The position numbers and the translations under genes were made by a program. The notes below the pieces were generated by a model. It saw nothing but the letters and a program-made list of their open reading frames with translations, was not told the origin of the DNA and ran no database searches. Positions 1 through 10,629 of a DNA stretch of 64,000 nucleotides are shown one piece after another (position 1 is the stretch's first letter; each line of letters opens with the position of its first letter). This stretch comes from Kingdonia uniflora (taxonomy: Eukaryota > Streptophyta > Magnoliopsida > Ranunculales > Circaeasteraceae), in NCBI GenBank assembly GCA_014058105.1, contig JACGCM010000679.1:310001-374000 (forward strand). The letters run 5' to 3'.

Positions 1-984
1 TTCCGAATCTCATCACCACCGGTTCTGAATAAGAGGATGACAGCAACAAAAAAACTAAGATACATCTCTTTATACTCACCATACTTCCCATCTACAAGCT
101 CTAGAAACCCGTTATGTAACGCCTAGAACGACATTGTTACCATCACGACCTACTCTACCGCTACCTTGCCGAACAACAACTCCTTTCACCCTCTATTTAT
201 AACTTCACCTTCAAAAATTACAAAGTCTAATATTCTGCCATAAATGCTCCTCGGGAAACCATAATGACCATATTCATTTGACTTTTGCCTCGAAAATGGC
301 AAACAAAATACTTTTACAAAATTTGACAACCGTTTTACATTCTGATATTCTTCTCGACACAACAAGTAATTATGTCAAGAATGGGGCAATTGTAGTAGCA
401 TATTTCTCATATTCGACAAAGAGAAGCCAACAGAACTTAGTCGGAGATATACCATAATTTGAGAAGATGTCATGTCTGCGACCACAGTTCTTGACCTACT
501 CAAAGTAGCCGTTATGCTCAGTCAAATAGAGTCATTGGGAGATTCGCAAAGTTCGCCTACTACCCCCAAAATAGAAAACTTTTTTTTTTTTTTGTAAACT
601 GCATGTATCTACTATAAATACAGACAGAGAATGAGTAATATCTACAAGAAAAATTACATATGATAGCAGTAAATTGATAGCATTTTTACTAAGTGCTATT
701 AAAAGTGACTCTTTAACAACATTTTGCAAATGTACGCTATCATATCACAATTTCTAAACGAAAACACCACTCATCGGGTTACTTGAATTAGGGACTACTT
801 TCCACACCACTCATCGTTTTTACTAAGATCAAACACAACAAGGTGTGGGTTTGAGTTGGGTTTGCAAACCCAAACTCAAACTCACACTTTGAGTCTCCTA
901 GCAGCTGAATAATGGATGTGAGTTCTCCTACGTGGCGCTGCAGTAACTCAACCGAGTGTGAGGAACTCACAAAAAAAAAAAATG
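1..984. other. Intergenic DNA, no gene seen
   Basis: No reading frame of recognisable family was found on either strand. Around 638-760 there is a CTACAAGAAAAA-like string followed by short TAGCATTT and GTGCTATT motifs. This resembles the terminal and subterminal parts of the CACTA-like element at 6605-7655, so it may be a stray end of a related element. A poly-T run lies at 580-593. Confidence 0.4.
843..887. repeat. Near-perfect 45-bp palindrome
   Basis: Two arms of about 21-23 bp meet at a TTTGCAAA centre (861-868). The right arm reads CAAACCCAAACTC and the left arm is its inverse, with one extra base and one mismatch. Transcribed RNA would form a hairpin without a loop. Downstream copies of the CAAACTCA word occur near 1205-1280, which suggests repeat-derived sequence. 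Confidence 0.6.
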
Positions 985-1170
985 AGTTTGGCGGTGTTTG
1001 GATTACCGTACGGTGTTCCTTTTATCGCGCGATGTTTATTTTACCAGGTTTTGGCCCATAGACAATTTTCGTTCGAACGAGATTGGATGCCGTTCGAATG
1101 AGTTATCATGTTTTTAGGGTTCTAGACTAATTCGCGGAATTCCTTTTACCACGCGGTATTATGAACTCTC
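985..1170. repeat. Fragment related to the window's LTR-type repeats
   Basis: The stretch carries TTTTGGCCCAT (1048-1058) followed by CGTTCGAACGAG and CGTTCGAATGAG with a short spacer. The same order of words (TTGGCCCAT plus TTCGAACG arrays) occurs inside the large LTR-type insertion at 11681-15221. Two imperfect copies of a TTCCTTTTA-C-CGCG word (about 1013-1033 and 1140-1160) flank the motif. It is probably a small relic of a related element; boundaries are not defined. Confidence 0.4.
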
Positions 1171-1711
1171 CCAAATACAAAATAAAAAAAAAATATACAC
1201 ATGTCCAACTCAAACTTGCTGGTGGGAGAGGCCGGGTTGGGTTTTTTATGGCCCCTATCACAGCTCACACCCAAAGTCAAACTGACTGCTAGAAATGCTC
1301 TAACTGCGATTAAGAAACCAATACCCACGTGTAAATAAAGCTCACACTCCCTCTGGTTTACCCTTTTCAACGCCTTTCTTCTTCAAAGTTTTGAGAATTA
1401 TATACTTCATCTGCCAAATCTCTCTTGAAAAAATTTGAAGAGACCACGCCAAATTCTACTTGGGTGGATTGAAGAACATCTTTCTCTCAAAGTAAAAACT
1501 CTAATTGGTACGATTTTCTCTCTCTCTCTCTCCCCCAACTTTGTGTTTGTGTTTGTGTTTATGTTTGGGGTTCTGATTTAATCTGCTGGGTTTGTTTTGA
1601 TTATATTAGATGAAAATCTGAAGTTGTAATAGAGTAAAGTTTAGAAGTTTTGATTCATTGGTAATCATTATCTAGTGGGATTAGTTTTAAAAAAATGTTG
1701 ACATAGGTTTC

Positions 1712-1915
1712 ATGTTGGGGAATGATTTAGGTGTCTGTAAAGCTATTATAGCCAATGGAATTTGGGATGGGGAAATTTTAACTGATTTTGTCCCGACTAT
1801 TGGTGGAGTTTCACTAGCAGAGGCACTTGCGTTTATGAAAGCTGCCGGTGGAGCTCCTCTGAATGTTGTTGTTGGTATATCAATACTAGGAGAGTCCGCC
1901 ATTTATGGGAAATGA
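1712..1915 (+). pseudogene. Fructokinase (pfkB family) first-exon fragment
   Basis: The frame contains a segment like the N-terminal conserved block of plant fructokinases: [19 protein letters not shown], then a GGAP motif, then VVVGIS and LG, ending in IYGK and a stop. Fructokinase phosphorylates fructose to fructose-6-phosphate in the cytosol or plastid. Real enzymes are about 320-380 residues. This piece is 67 residues and I see none of the later exons, including the C-terminal pfkB signature with its catalytic Asp, in the following 1.3 kb. A leader-like pyrimidine-rich tract (TC repeats near 1518-1533) lies upstream, so a promoter plus exon 1 may have been copied. Substitutions at positions usually conserved (GGAPLN for GGAPAN, GES for GGS) also suggest decay. 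Confidence 0.72.
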
Positions 1916-3220
1916 CAGACACCCCTTGATATTTATTTATTTCAGTTTTAGCTTTCTAATTAGATCATTGTGATATGTTTACTCTTGGTTTTGAAAGTAT
2001 TATCTCTAAGATTTTATGGGATGCCAACATATTTCATGGCTGAATCTGATCCTTTGTGCATTGCATTTTGTTGCATCCAAAATTATAACTTACATATTTC
2101 ATAGAAACACCTTGCATTTTTCCATTTCTGTGCATGAAAGAGTTCAATCACCATTTCATATTTTGTTATGTTTACTACTATGAATGTTGAGTGCACGTTC
2201 AAGGTAAATCTTGTAACTGCTTTATTATATTGGAGTTAATGACATGTATTAGGGGTTATTAGTAATGCCTCCTGGATTATATATAAAACACGAGACTAAG
2301 AGAGGAGAACACTGAATTACCGCTTTGGGAGTCATAACTTGTTGGCTTTCCACCTTACTAGGACATAAGACACACCTTCAGATGTCCATACAAATATTTA
2401 GTGATGATCATACCATATCATATCTTCACATAGTATGCCTTGTTTCGTCTCTATGAGCTCCGCGAGCTCAGCTTGATTTGGAAACAATGTTCTTAAGTTA
2501 AACCATAGCTAAAGTTATACATACCCTTTGCTCCAAAGGAGGCCTGCAAGCTTCTCTTCGAAGCTTCGTTCCAATTTTCAGAACCCCATTTAAATTACAA
2601 AGTGATAATCTTGAATTCTTCTACAATTATCGTACCCAAACTAATTGAGTTCGTTGCTAGATATTCATTTGGGGAGATGATAATGTCCACACAGCCAGAA
2701 ACTACTTATTGTGAGTTTTTCTAGTTAGCTTTACACATTCATTGTGTTAATATTTTTCTAGCTTTACACCTAGAAAAAAGAAAGAACCGATCTTGACCTT
2801 GTATGCAGTTTTGGATAAATGGTGATCTGACTTGTTTTCATTTGCTCTGAAATGAGGATTGGTTGAAGATGTATTGTAGGAATACTGATAGGACAGTTGG
2901 TCAAGGAGAACGGGTAAGGCCGTAAAGGTTGTAACTAGTTATAGTTTAGTGCATGTAGGAGATAGAGGCTATAGGTTTGTTGCAAGGAACAATTCACACT
3001 TGCAGTAGGTGGAGCAGTTGCATAGTAGTTGTATAAAGAGAAACCAGAGTCCGGTTTTATAATTTATATTCTTGGATCAATATTTCTTGGTGTTGCTGAT
3101 TGATGTGGATTCAGACTGTATGGTTTGGGCTGGCCTGGAATATGGTTACTTTCAATTGTACAACTATGGTTGTGCTTTAGTTAAGTCAGGTAAGTTTTGA
3201 AAGAATGTGCATGCTTGTCG
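1916..3220. other. Intergenic DNA, possible LTR relic
   Basis: No coding segment was recognised. From about 2874 (TGTAGGAATACTG) to about 3100 the sequence has the look of a short Copia-type LTR, with a TATAAAGAG box near 3031, but no second LTR, primer-binding site or target duplication was found. The rest is unremarkable AT-rich DNA. Confidence 0.3.
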
Positions 3221-3223
3221 CAG

Positions 3224-3408
3224 AATAATGTTTGGGATTACGAGTTTTTAACAAACTGATTGTCTACAGTTTTACGGACCTTACCCTCTTGTCTGATTCA
3301 ATTCACCATCAATGACTGTGTGGCTATCCGTTATTGTTTGGGTGTTGGAATGAAGTAAGCCTTCTCTGCACCAAGCACTGCTATCTTAAAGCATTATATA
3401 CATTAAGA
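3224..3408 (+). repeat. Direct repeat, copy 1 (about 185 bp)
   Basis: This segment matches 4227-4418 over its whole length, with shared blocks such as TTTACGGACCTTACCCT and CAATTCACCATCAATGACTG. The two copies lie about 1.0 kb apart and bracket the PPR pseudogene. The second copy directly follows the PPR coding relic, so the repeat probably represents the PPR gene's 3' region duplicated upstream. Confidence 0.85.
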
Positions 3409-3409
3409 A

Positions 3410-4240
3410 CCTCAAAGAACCTGATTTATGCAAGATGATTCATTCTAGGGTACTCAAAAAGGGGTTGGAGTCTAACGAGTTGGTGAAGAATTCTTTAGTT
3501 GATGCTTGCCCAGTGCAGTCTTGTCGAACTTGCTTGGAAATTGTTTGAAATGAGTCAGAGCAAGGATGTAGTTTCATGCAGCATCATGATTAATGCATTT
3601 TATCACTGTCTTCTGCGAGATATGAGTTTACAACAAGAGAAGACTTATTCTGTTACTATGTTGACTTTAGCTTTTTAGAAGCTTGCTCTATTTCAGTTGA
3701 ACTAAGAAGAACCAAGTGGGTTCATTGTTCGGCAATCAGAGGCGGGTCTGCGCCAGAAGTTGAAATTGGAACTGCCCTTCTCGATACATCTTTCAAGTGT
3801 GGGGCAATAAATGCTTCAAGTAAAGTGTTTGATCAAATGTTGCAGGAAAGCATTGTATCGCGAAGTGCTATGATAGTGGCTTATGGGATGCATGTCAGTG
3901 TGCAGAATGCTCTAGTTTTGCTCGCCGAGATGAAATTGCAAGTTTTGATGCCAGATGCAGTAACTATACTTAGTGTTATCCAGATGTAGTTAGGGAGGCC
4001 TAGTAGAAGAAGTGTGGTCATATTTTGAAATAATGTTTCTACAGAGTGGGTTTGAACCTTAGAAGGAACATTAATCATGCTTAGTGGACATGTTGGGCCG
4101 TGCAGGAGATCTCAAATTAAAGTGCAATCGATGTGATCCCAGGCGCTAGTGTTTGGGGTGCTCTATTGAGCGCGTGTAGTAAATATGGAGATAGTGAACT
4201 CGGTGGAGCAGTAGCATCTCAGGTTGTTTTGAGTCGCAGG
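3410..4240 (+). pseudogene. PPR (pentatricopeptide repeat) protein pseudogene
   Basis: Pieces of PPR repeats appear in changing frames. Early in the relic there is MIHSRVLKKGLESN followed by ELVKNSLVDA. Then EVEIGTALLDTSFKCGAINA, KVFDQML and SAMIVAYGM appear, then PDAVTILSVI. Near 4133 comes IPGASVWGALLSACSKYGD, which is typical of the end of plant PLS-class PPR arrays. PPR proteins bind organellar RNA and act in editing, splicing or stability in mitochondria and plastids. Frame changes and stops (for example after VIQM near 3985) break the gene, and no start, transit peptide or complete E/DYW domain is present. It is bracketed by a direct repeat. Confidence 0.8.
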
Positions 4241-4418
4241 AAAATGTTTGGGATTACAAGTTTTAGATCAAACTGTTTGTCTACGACTTTACGGACCTTA
4301 CCCTCCTGTCCGATCCAATTCACCATCAATGACTGCGTGGTTGTCCGTTATGTTGTGCGTTTGAATGAAGTTAGCCTTCTCTGCGCCAAACACTGCTGTG
4401 TTAAAACATTGTACATAT
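4227..4418 (+). repeat. Direct repeat, copy 2 (about 190 bp)
   Basis: This is the partner of 3224-3408 and is joined to the C-terminal end of the PPR relic. The copies differ by scattered substitutions and small indels, so the duplication is not recent. Confidence 0.85.
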
Positions 4419-4425
4419 TAATGAG

Positions 4426-4900
4426 CAACATAATTTATTTTATTTTTAAAAATTGAGATGGCTCGCTTGTTCTCAGTCTTTGTTGATGGTTGTCTTTTTG
4501 TACCAATCAATATGCCAGGGTTCACATACCATACCGTAATAAAGGTACACAAATCTTCATATATAGGCAACATATTTTCTCAGCTAATAGTTGTCGTGCA
4601 CCTATATATGTACTAATTGCTGCCGTGCACCTACATATGTACTCATATCATACATGTTTTAAGGAAGTTGTTTCATACATAGTAGGCAAGGGAAACTATC
4701 ATTAGCAGGATCAAGAGGATCATAGAAATAAGAGACAACAAAAGCCTGCATCACAAGTTAATTAGTAATGGTGTTCTTGGTATATATATATATATATACT
4801 CGAATAGTACTATATACCTCGAGAACTTCCCTATGTTGTTTATAATTGTTCATTGATTCTTTCCTATAATTCATGATCAATATGACCCTGTCACTACTTT
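4426..4900. other. Intergenic DNA with AT microsatellite
   Basis: No gene was recognised. A TA dinucleotide run lies at about 4781-4797. A short word (GTGCACCTA-ATATGTACT) is repeated near 4598 and 4627. Confidence 0.5.
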
Positions 4901-4906
4901 TACAAC

Positions 4907-6415
4907 CTCAGTTGCTATGAGGATTAAGATTAGTGTTGGCATTATATCCCCGTATAATGCTCAAGTTTCTACACTTATAACCAAATTTGGATCTAAATAC
5001 AAGAACTGCAGTGATTTCTCATTAAGAATTCGATCTGTTGACGGGTTTCAAGGTAGTGAGGAAGATGTCATTATTATTTCTACTGTAAGATCTAACTGGA
5101 ATGGATCCGTGGGGTTCCTTTCAAATAGCCAACGAACAAATGTGGCTCTTATAAAATGCCTTAGCATATTAGTAGGCACTTTATTCTCAATGAACTTTGT
5201 TTGTAATTTTTTGTAGTCTTTAACTCCCTAACTGTAGATATTGCCTTTGGATATTGGGGAATGAGCAAACATTAATCAACAATGGTTCAGTTTGGAAGAA
5301 GTTAGTAATCGACACAAAGGACCGGGGGTGCTTCTTTAATGCCAATGATGACGAAGGGTTGTCTAAAGCAATAATAAATACCGTGATCGAGCTTGATCAA
5401 CTTGATGATTTGCTTAATGGGGATTTACTTTTCAAAGGTGCAAGGTGGAAGAGTTGTCATCTCTACCCTCAAGTAAATGTAGCTTTTGAATGCCGGCTGC
5501 CTGTCATTCCTATTTTTTCTCTTTTATAAAGGCTAAATTTTGGGATTTTATGACTTTGCATCGTATCATACAATTAAAACTAACCTTCTTTCAAAGACTG
5601 AATTATAGTGTACGAAAGTAAAAAGTAGATCATATATTCAAGGTCATAACAGAAGTTACGGCCTAAAATTTTCATTTAGTTAGTGCATTGTAATAATATG
5701 CTGGTCACTGTAATAATGTTCTATTTTTATTTTCGATAGGTTACGTTTGGAGACGGTTTTAAGAAGTCTTTGGAAAGAATAAAAGTACATATTCAGAGAA
5801 AAGTGGTTGATCTAATGATGAAACTCTCAAATGGCTGGCACTATCCTCAAAAGCGTAAAAACCTCAACACCGGGGATGGGGTATTGAAACAATACAAGAT
5901 CCATGGGGTTCTCATGCTTTTCTAGACTGTAGACATTCTCAAGGAAGGCTCTGAATGTGTTCAAGTCTTGAAGTTTTGGGATATTTCACCTTCGTCAGAG
6001 ACACAAAAGTTGGCTAGGCAATTCAACTATATATTTGGGAATTATTCTTTGAGTATGATTAACCATTGCAAGTCCAAGTGTATAGAAGGGCATATATCAA
6101 ATTACCATTAGGGGCTATTGCCCAACAAATATGATTTCCTTCTTTATATGTAAATAGTTAGCATTTCCATGTACTATACTAGTTTACTAATTTCAGTGTT
6201 CTTTTTCTTCTTCCATTTCCTTCAATTTTTATAGAAAGTTGGAAGTACCAGTGACTTGGGAAATTGGTACGAAAACACATTAGTAAACTATACTAATGTG
6301 TATCAGTACCTCGGAGATCTTCCCACAAGCAGAACAAAATGAGTTATCAATGAAGCTAGCTTCTCTAAATCTGGGGCCAAGTACAACACATTAGTACCCA
6401 TTTCAGGTGAGTTAC
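4907..6415 (+). pseudogene. SEN1-type / TRANK1-like helicase pseudogene
   Basis: Four exon-like pieces align in order with a plant family that joins a SEN1/UPF1-type helicase domain to a TRANK1-like region. Piece 1 (about 4912-5160) has [11 protein letters not shown], then [20 protein letters not shown] and the QRTNVAL block, which are helicase motifs of superfamily 1. Piece 2 (5238-5475) opens after an acceptor AG with YCLWILGNE and continues to VWKKLVIDTKDRGCF. Piece 3 (5739-6090) has VTFGDGFKKS, TVDILKEG, VQVLKFWDI and IFGNYS. Piece 4 (about 6236-6410) has LEVPVTWEIG and NEASFSKSGAKYN. Piece 3 carries an in-frame TAG just before TVDIL. The usual exon end after NVAL is lost, and piece 4 contains stops. 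The N-terminal Walker A region and the UvrD-like part are missing. Such proteins are predicted nucleic-acid helicases; this copy is dead. Confidence 0.78.
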
Positions 6416-6604
6416 TCTAATATGAATTTAAGATCATTGAATATGTAAATGGTTTATTGATAAATCTACCATATATGTGTTCTATAATAATGAACTACTT
6501 ATTTTATAAACATTTTGTTTTTTGAAATTTGATTTTATTCGAAAGCATACGAGTATATGGGATTAAACTTGAACAAAAATCATAAGAGGTTAGACCTGAT
6601 TTAG

Positions 6605-7655
6605 CTAATAACGAATACAAGAAAAAGTACTTTTAAAAGCACAAATTTGACACCATATATATTGAATGTTATTAAAAATGAACATTTATAACATATTTTA
6701 CATGAATGCTATCGTAGCATATTGATTCAGGTATAATAAACCCTTATAACTTAACTATTTATTCTCCGTCACTACATTTTTATATAATCTAATTCTTATA
6801 CATTAGTAGACCAATTGTTAATCTTAATATAGGAAAATTTAAAGTAAGATTCATGATTGGTGTTCATTTTCGGATTAGATATGGTATGATTGTTTTAGTA
6901 TTTATAATTTAATTTGCTTATACACTTTTTCGTATCTTTTTATACAGTTTATGATAGAGTCGCAGTTGAAAATAACTTCCTATGGTGTTTTGGCCATTGT
7001 ACACAGATAAGAAGGGATTTGCTTTTATTTTTCCTTTTTTTTGTTGAAGACCTGAATATGATGATTATAAGATCAACTTTTATTGTATTAGAGTCATTTT
7101 TGTAGTAAAGCTGTGACTTTTATTTATTTGATGAAATATTAATTTTATTTTTGTAATTTAGAAAGTGTTAATGATAGCGTTTATTGAACATTGTAATTAT
7201 TTTCTACTACTAATTTGTTGAGTAAATATAGTATTCGCATATGTTATGTTACAGATAATAGATAGCATTAGACAAATGCTATGTTACAAATAATAGATAG
7301 CATTAGACAAATGCTATGGAAAAGATAATAGATAGCATTAGAAAAATGGTATGGAAAATATAATAAATAGCGTTAGACAAATGCTATTGAAAAGACAATA
7401 GATATCATTAGGCAGATGCTATGGAAAATATAATATATAGCATTAGAAAAATGCTATAGAAAGTCAACTATGGCGTTCTCTAAACGTCATTTAAATTAAA
7501 TAAATTGATAGCGTTTCTCAAATGCTATTATTTAATGGTATTCAAAAAAACGCTATTATAAAAAGGATAACATGGGAGAATAGAGCGGACGAAAAGCGCT
7601 ATCGTAGCATTTCATAGCGGTTTTTCAACGCTATTATATGTGTTTTTTTCTTGTA
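6605..7655. mobile_element. Small non-autonomous CACTA-like element (tentative)
   Basis: The left boundary is placed at a TACAAGAAAAAG string (6612-6624). The right boundary is at TTTTTTTCTTGTAATA (about 7642-7657), which is its inverse. Both resemble the CACTACAAGAAAA termini common in plant CACTA elements. Internally, short inverted words (TAGCATT and AATGCTA) recur many times, as expected of subterminal repeats. There is no transposase. The outermost CACTA bases are degenerate and no 3-bp target duplication was confirmed. Confidence 0.45.
7251..7460. repeat. 35-bp minisatellite, 6 units
   Basis: Six consecutive units begin at 7251, 7286, 7321, 7356, 7391 and 7426. Each contains TAGCATTAGACAAATGCTA or a close variant, an imperfect palindrome, so every unit can fold into its own small hairpin. 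Units differ by point changes only, with no length change. Confidence 0.9.
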
Positions 7656-7659
7656 ATAT

Positions 7660-7845
7660 ATTATAATCCACAACTCTACTATTCATTCATTCTTACTTTC
7701 TTACTCAACAACAATTGTAATAACTAGCAACTTAGTGGATTTTTCATCAAAACCCCACTCGAGGTCGTGATTTTTCTCAGCCTGTACTGAGTTTCCACAT
7801 AAAATCCTGTATGTTTTAGCTTATTATTGCATAATCCTTACTAGA
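7660..7845. other. Spacer between CACTA-like element and LINE
   Basis: No gene or clear repeat was recognised. Confidence 0.4.
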
Positions 7846-7849
7846 ATTA

Positions 7850-9565
7850 TTGGCGAAGATTATTCTCTCGGAAAACATGCCATTACAGTAATATCACTAA
7901 CAGAGTTAAGGGTAAACTTCAAAGTTGGAAGTCCCAATGTCTTCGCCAGGCAAGTAGAACTTCTTTAATCAAAAGTGTTTCTTCTGCATTACCTATTTAT
8001 CAGATGTCTAGTCCTCTTCTTTTAGTTTCAATCCTTAATACTCTTGATAGTCTTAATAGGGATTTCTGGTGGGGTTTTAAACCAGATGGAACTCCTAAAC
8101 ATCATCTCGCCAATGGGAAAATGTCACAAAACCTTGAAAAGCATGAGGATTAAATATTAGACATGCCTTATTTCAGAATATTGCTATGTTTGCCAAATAT
8201 ACTTGGAAATTCTTGATTGAACCTGGTTGGTTTCTTTCTCAGTTTTTTAAAGCGAAACATCATCCTCATATTCCTTTTCTTCATTATCTTAAAAGGTCAG
8301 TGGATTCTAGATTTGGAAGGATGTTTTATATGCAAGAGATGCTATTAAGGATTTTCTGGGTTGGATTGTTGGAGATGGTACTAATATCCATATCTAAAAA
8401 GATAACTGAATTCCTTCTCTAGGTGGTCATAAACTTTCAAGACTGAATAATAATCACCCTCATATCCTTTGGGTCTCTCAACTTATTTTACAAAACCCTA
8501 AAAGGTGGAATCAAGATCTTATTTCTCAACTTATGTCTCCAGCTGATATGGCATAGGTTCTTGATCACCCTTTATCAACATCTATCAGTTTGGATAAAAT
8601 TCAATGGCTTCCTGAAAATAATGTTAAGTTCACTGTTAAGTCAGTTTATCAAAACTTAGTCCTTTCCTCTCATCAGAGCATTCATCATATTGATATTGTT
8701 TCTCTTCCTTTTTGGCATAAAAGTATTTGGAAGTTAAAATTACATTACAGATTACAAATTTTTGCTTGGAAAATTATTAATGACTTGTTGCTTGTTGTTA
8801 AAAGTAAACTTTGCCAAAATCATATTTTGCAAGATGATTTATGTTGTATTTCTGGTAAGGAACCTGACATTATTCATCATTCTTTATATCAATGTGACTG
8901 GCTGCCAAATTGTGGTTTTCTTCTTCTTTTACATTATAAACTCAATCACCCAATTTTTAGTTTCAGAGGGTGCTTTAGGATATTTTAATAGTGGAAGTCT
9001 CAATGCATATATCTTTCAAAATAAAGAACCTGATAGTTGTCATATTGTACAGGCTGCTTCTTCTTTGGTATCTTCTGTTACCAATGTTTCAGGACTTCAG
9101 TCTTTGGAACAAAATGATTCTATTGTTCAAACCATTTCCCACATTCTTCATTCATATGCTTATAAGCTTTTCACCGATGCAACAGGAGGTTTGGGTTTTC
9201 TTGTACTTAACCCTTTAAACAATCAAATCTATGCAGGACATAAACCAACATCAACATTCTGCGCAGAGGAAGCAAAAGGATAGTGCATTTCCTTGGCCCT
9301 CGAAGTGACTAAGCAGCTGATTGGAGACAAGGAACTTTTGTTAATTGCTGATTATCAAAGAGTAATTTCTTATCTTCAGGATCCTCATACTGTAGTACAA
9401 TGGAGCACAACAATTGTTTTGAATCCTTGTCTGAAGGACTGTAATAGGGTAGCTCAATTTTCTTTTTTGTGGGTACCTCGTAGGTTGAACTTCTTAACCC
9501 ATAAACTTGCAGCTCTTGGTAGTTTTAATTTTGTTATGTATAATGTTAATACTCAACCTGACTAG
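7850..9565 (+). mobile_element. 5'-truncated LINE (L1-type) with zf-RVT and RNase H regions
   Basis: The coding relic begins in the C-terminal part of a LINE reverse transcriptase: KLQSWKSQCL, then LIKSVSSALPIYQMS, then NRDFWWG (about 7910-8070). It continues with NIAMFAKYTWKFL. From about 8590 it shows a zinc-binding reverse-transcriptase (zf-RVT) region with KSVYQNL, FWHKSIWKLKL and FAWKIINDLL, followed by the HH-x-LYQCDW block near 8877-8905. A C-terminal RNase H-like (RVT_3) region runs from about 9140 to 9560, ending in VPRRLNFLTHKLAALG. Stops and frame changes separate these pieces. The endonuclease and most reverse-transcriptase motifs are absent, the usual result of 5' truncation during LINE insertion. 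Confidence 0.85.
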
Positions 9566-10629
9566 GTTCTGCCCTCAATCCAAACTATGTTTTTTGGTAG
9601 TGGTTAGTTATATATTTGGGTGTTTGGAAAAGAAAAAATGAAAATTATGAAAATAAATACTAGTTTTTCCCATCTTTACAAAATCGATATTTTGGCAAGC
9701 TTCTTCCAAACTCAATACTAAAATTAACAAATTGATAATGGTTCTGCATACTACCCCTTAGTTGCCACCCTATTCTTTAACATAAAATGTTGATGGGTAG
9801 TCTAATCTGTTACAGTAATAAAACTACCAACTCGCAAAAATTACTCAACAAATGACAAAGTTATAACAAAACAATTACAAAGATATACATATCAAATGAC
9901 AAAGTTCTCGCATAACAAATGATAAATAATACAGAAAAAAAAATGAGAAACTATGCTACTGGAGTTGAGTAGTCTAATCTGCTACAGTAATAAGAGGGAA
10001 GATTCCCCCTAAATATACTACCAATCTTAAAAATCAAAGCTGCCTCTTATTATTATTATTCTTCAACAACAAAGCTTCTACAAAAATCAAAGCAGATTCT
10101 CCTTGATGTAGTGTTTGTCTCCTTCATTAGCCAAGTCTTCTAACTATCGTTCTACATTCGCTAAAGTCCTCACACAAAGGTCATTGGGGAGGAAAAGATC
10201 GTTGTTATCATAGGTTATTCTCGTTACCAAAGACCGTTGTTATCCTTCTCTTCGAGCGTTGAAGTAACCGTTGCAGTAAATATCATCTCTAACTCTATAT
10301 CCATCATCTCTCACTGTGTACCCGCATCATGAGTTGAAGCTTTTTTTCATAAGAAAAATATTGTGCAAGACGATACAATTTGTACATAATCATTTTTCTT
10401 TGCATTTTTAATTATTTGTCTTATGCTACTTTATCATTTGTCATTTTTCTTACATTATTTTTAGCATTTATTATCTGTTACTATATCACCGAAATTGTTC
10501 ATTGATATCATTTATTTCTGGATTCCTATCATTTGTTTTAGGGATTGTTGAAGTTCAGTTTTATATCATTTTTCTCATTTGTGTTCACTACTTTATCACC
10601 GGAATTGTTTATTTATATCATTTTTTTCA
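9566..10629. other. Non-coding DNA upstream of the MULE transposase
   Basis: No gene was found. The block AGTCTAATCTG(T/C)TACAGTAAT occurs twice (about 9798 and 9970), about 170 bp apart. ACAAATGA words cluster at 9840-9930, and TCATTTGT words at 10435-10580 on the strand of the following gene. This may include the 5' terminal region of the MULE, but no terminal inverted repeat was delimited. Confidence 0.4.
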
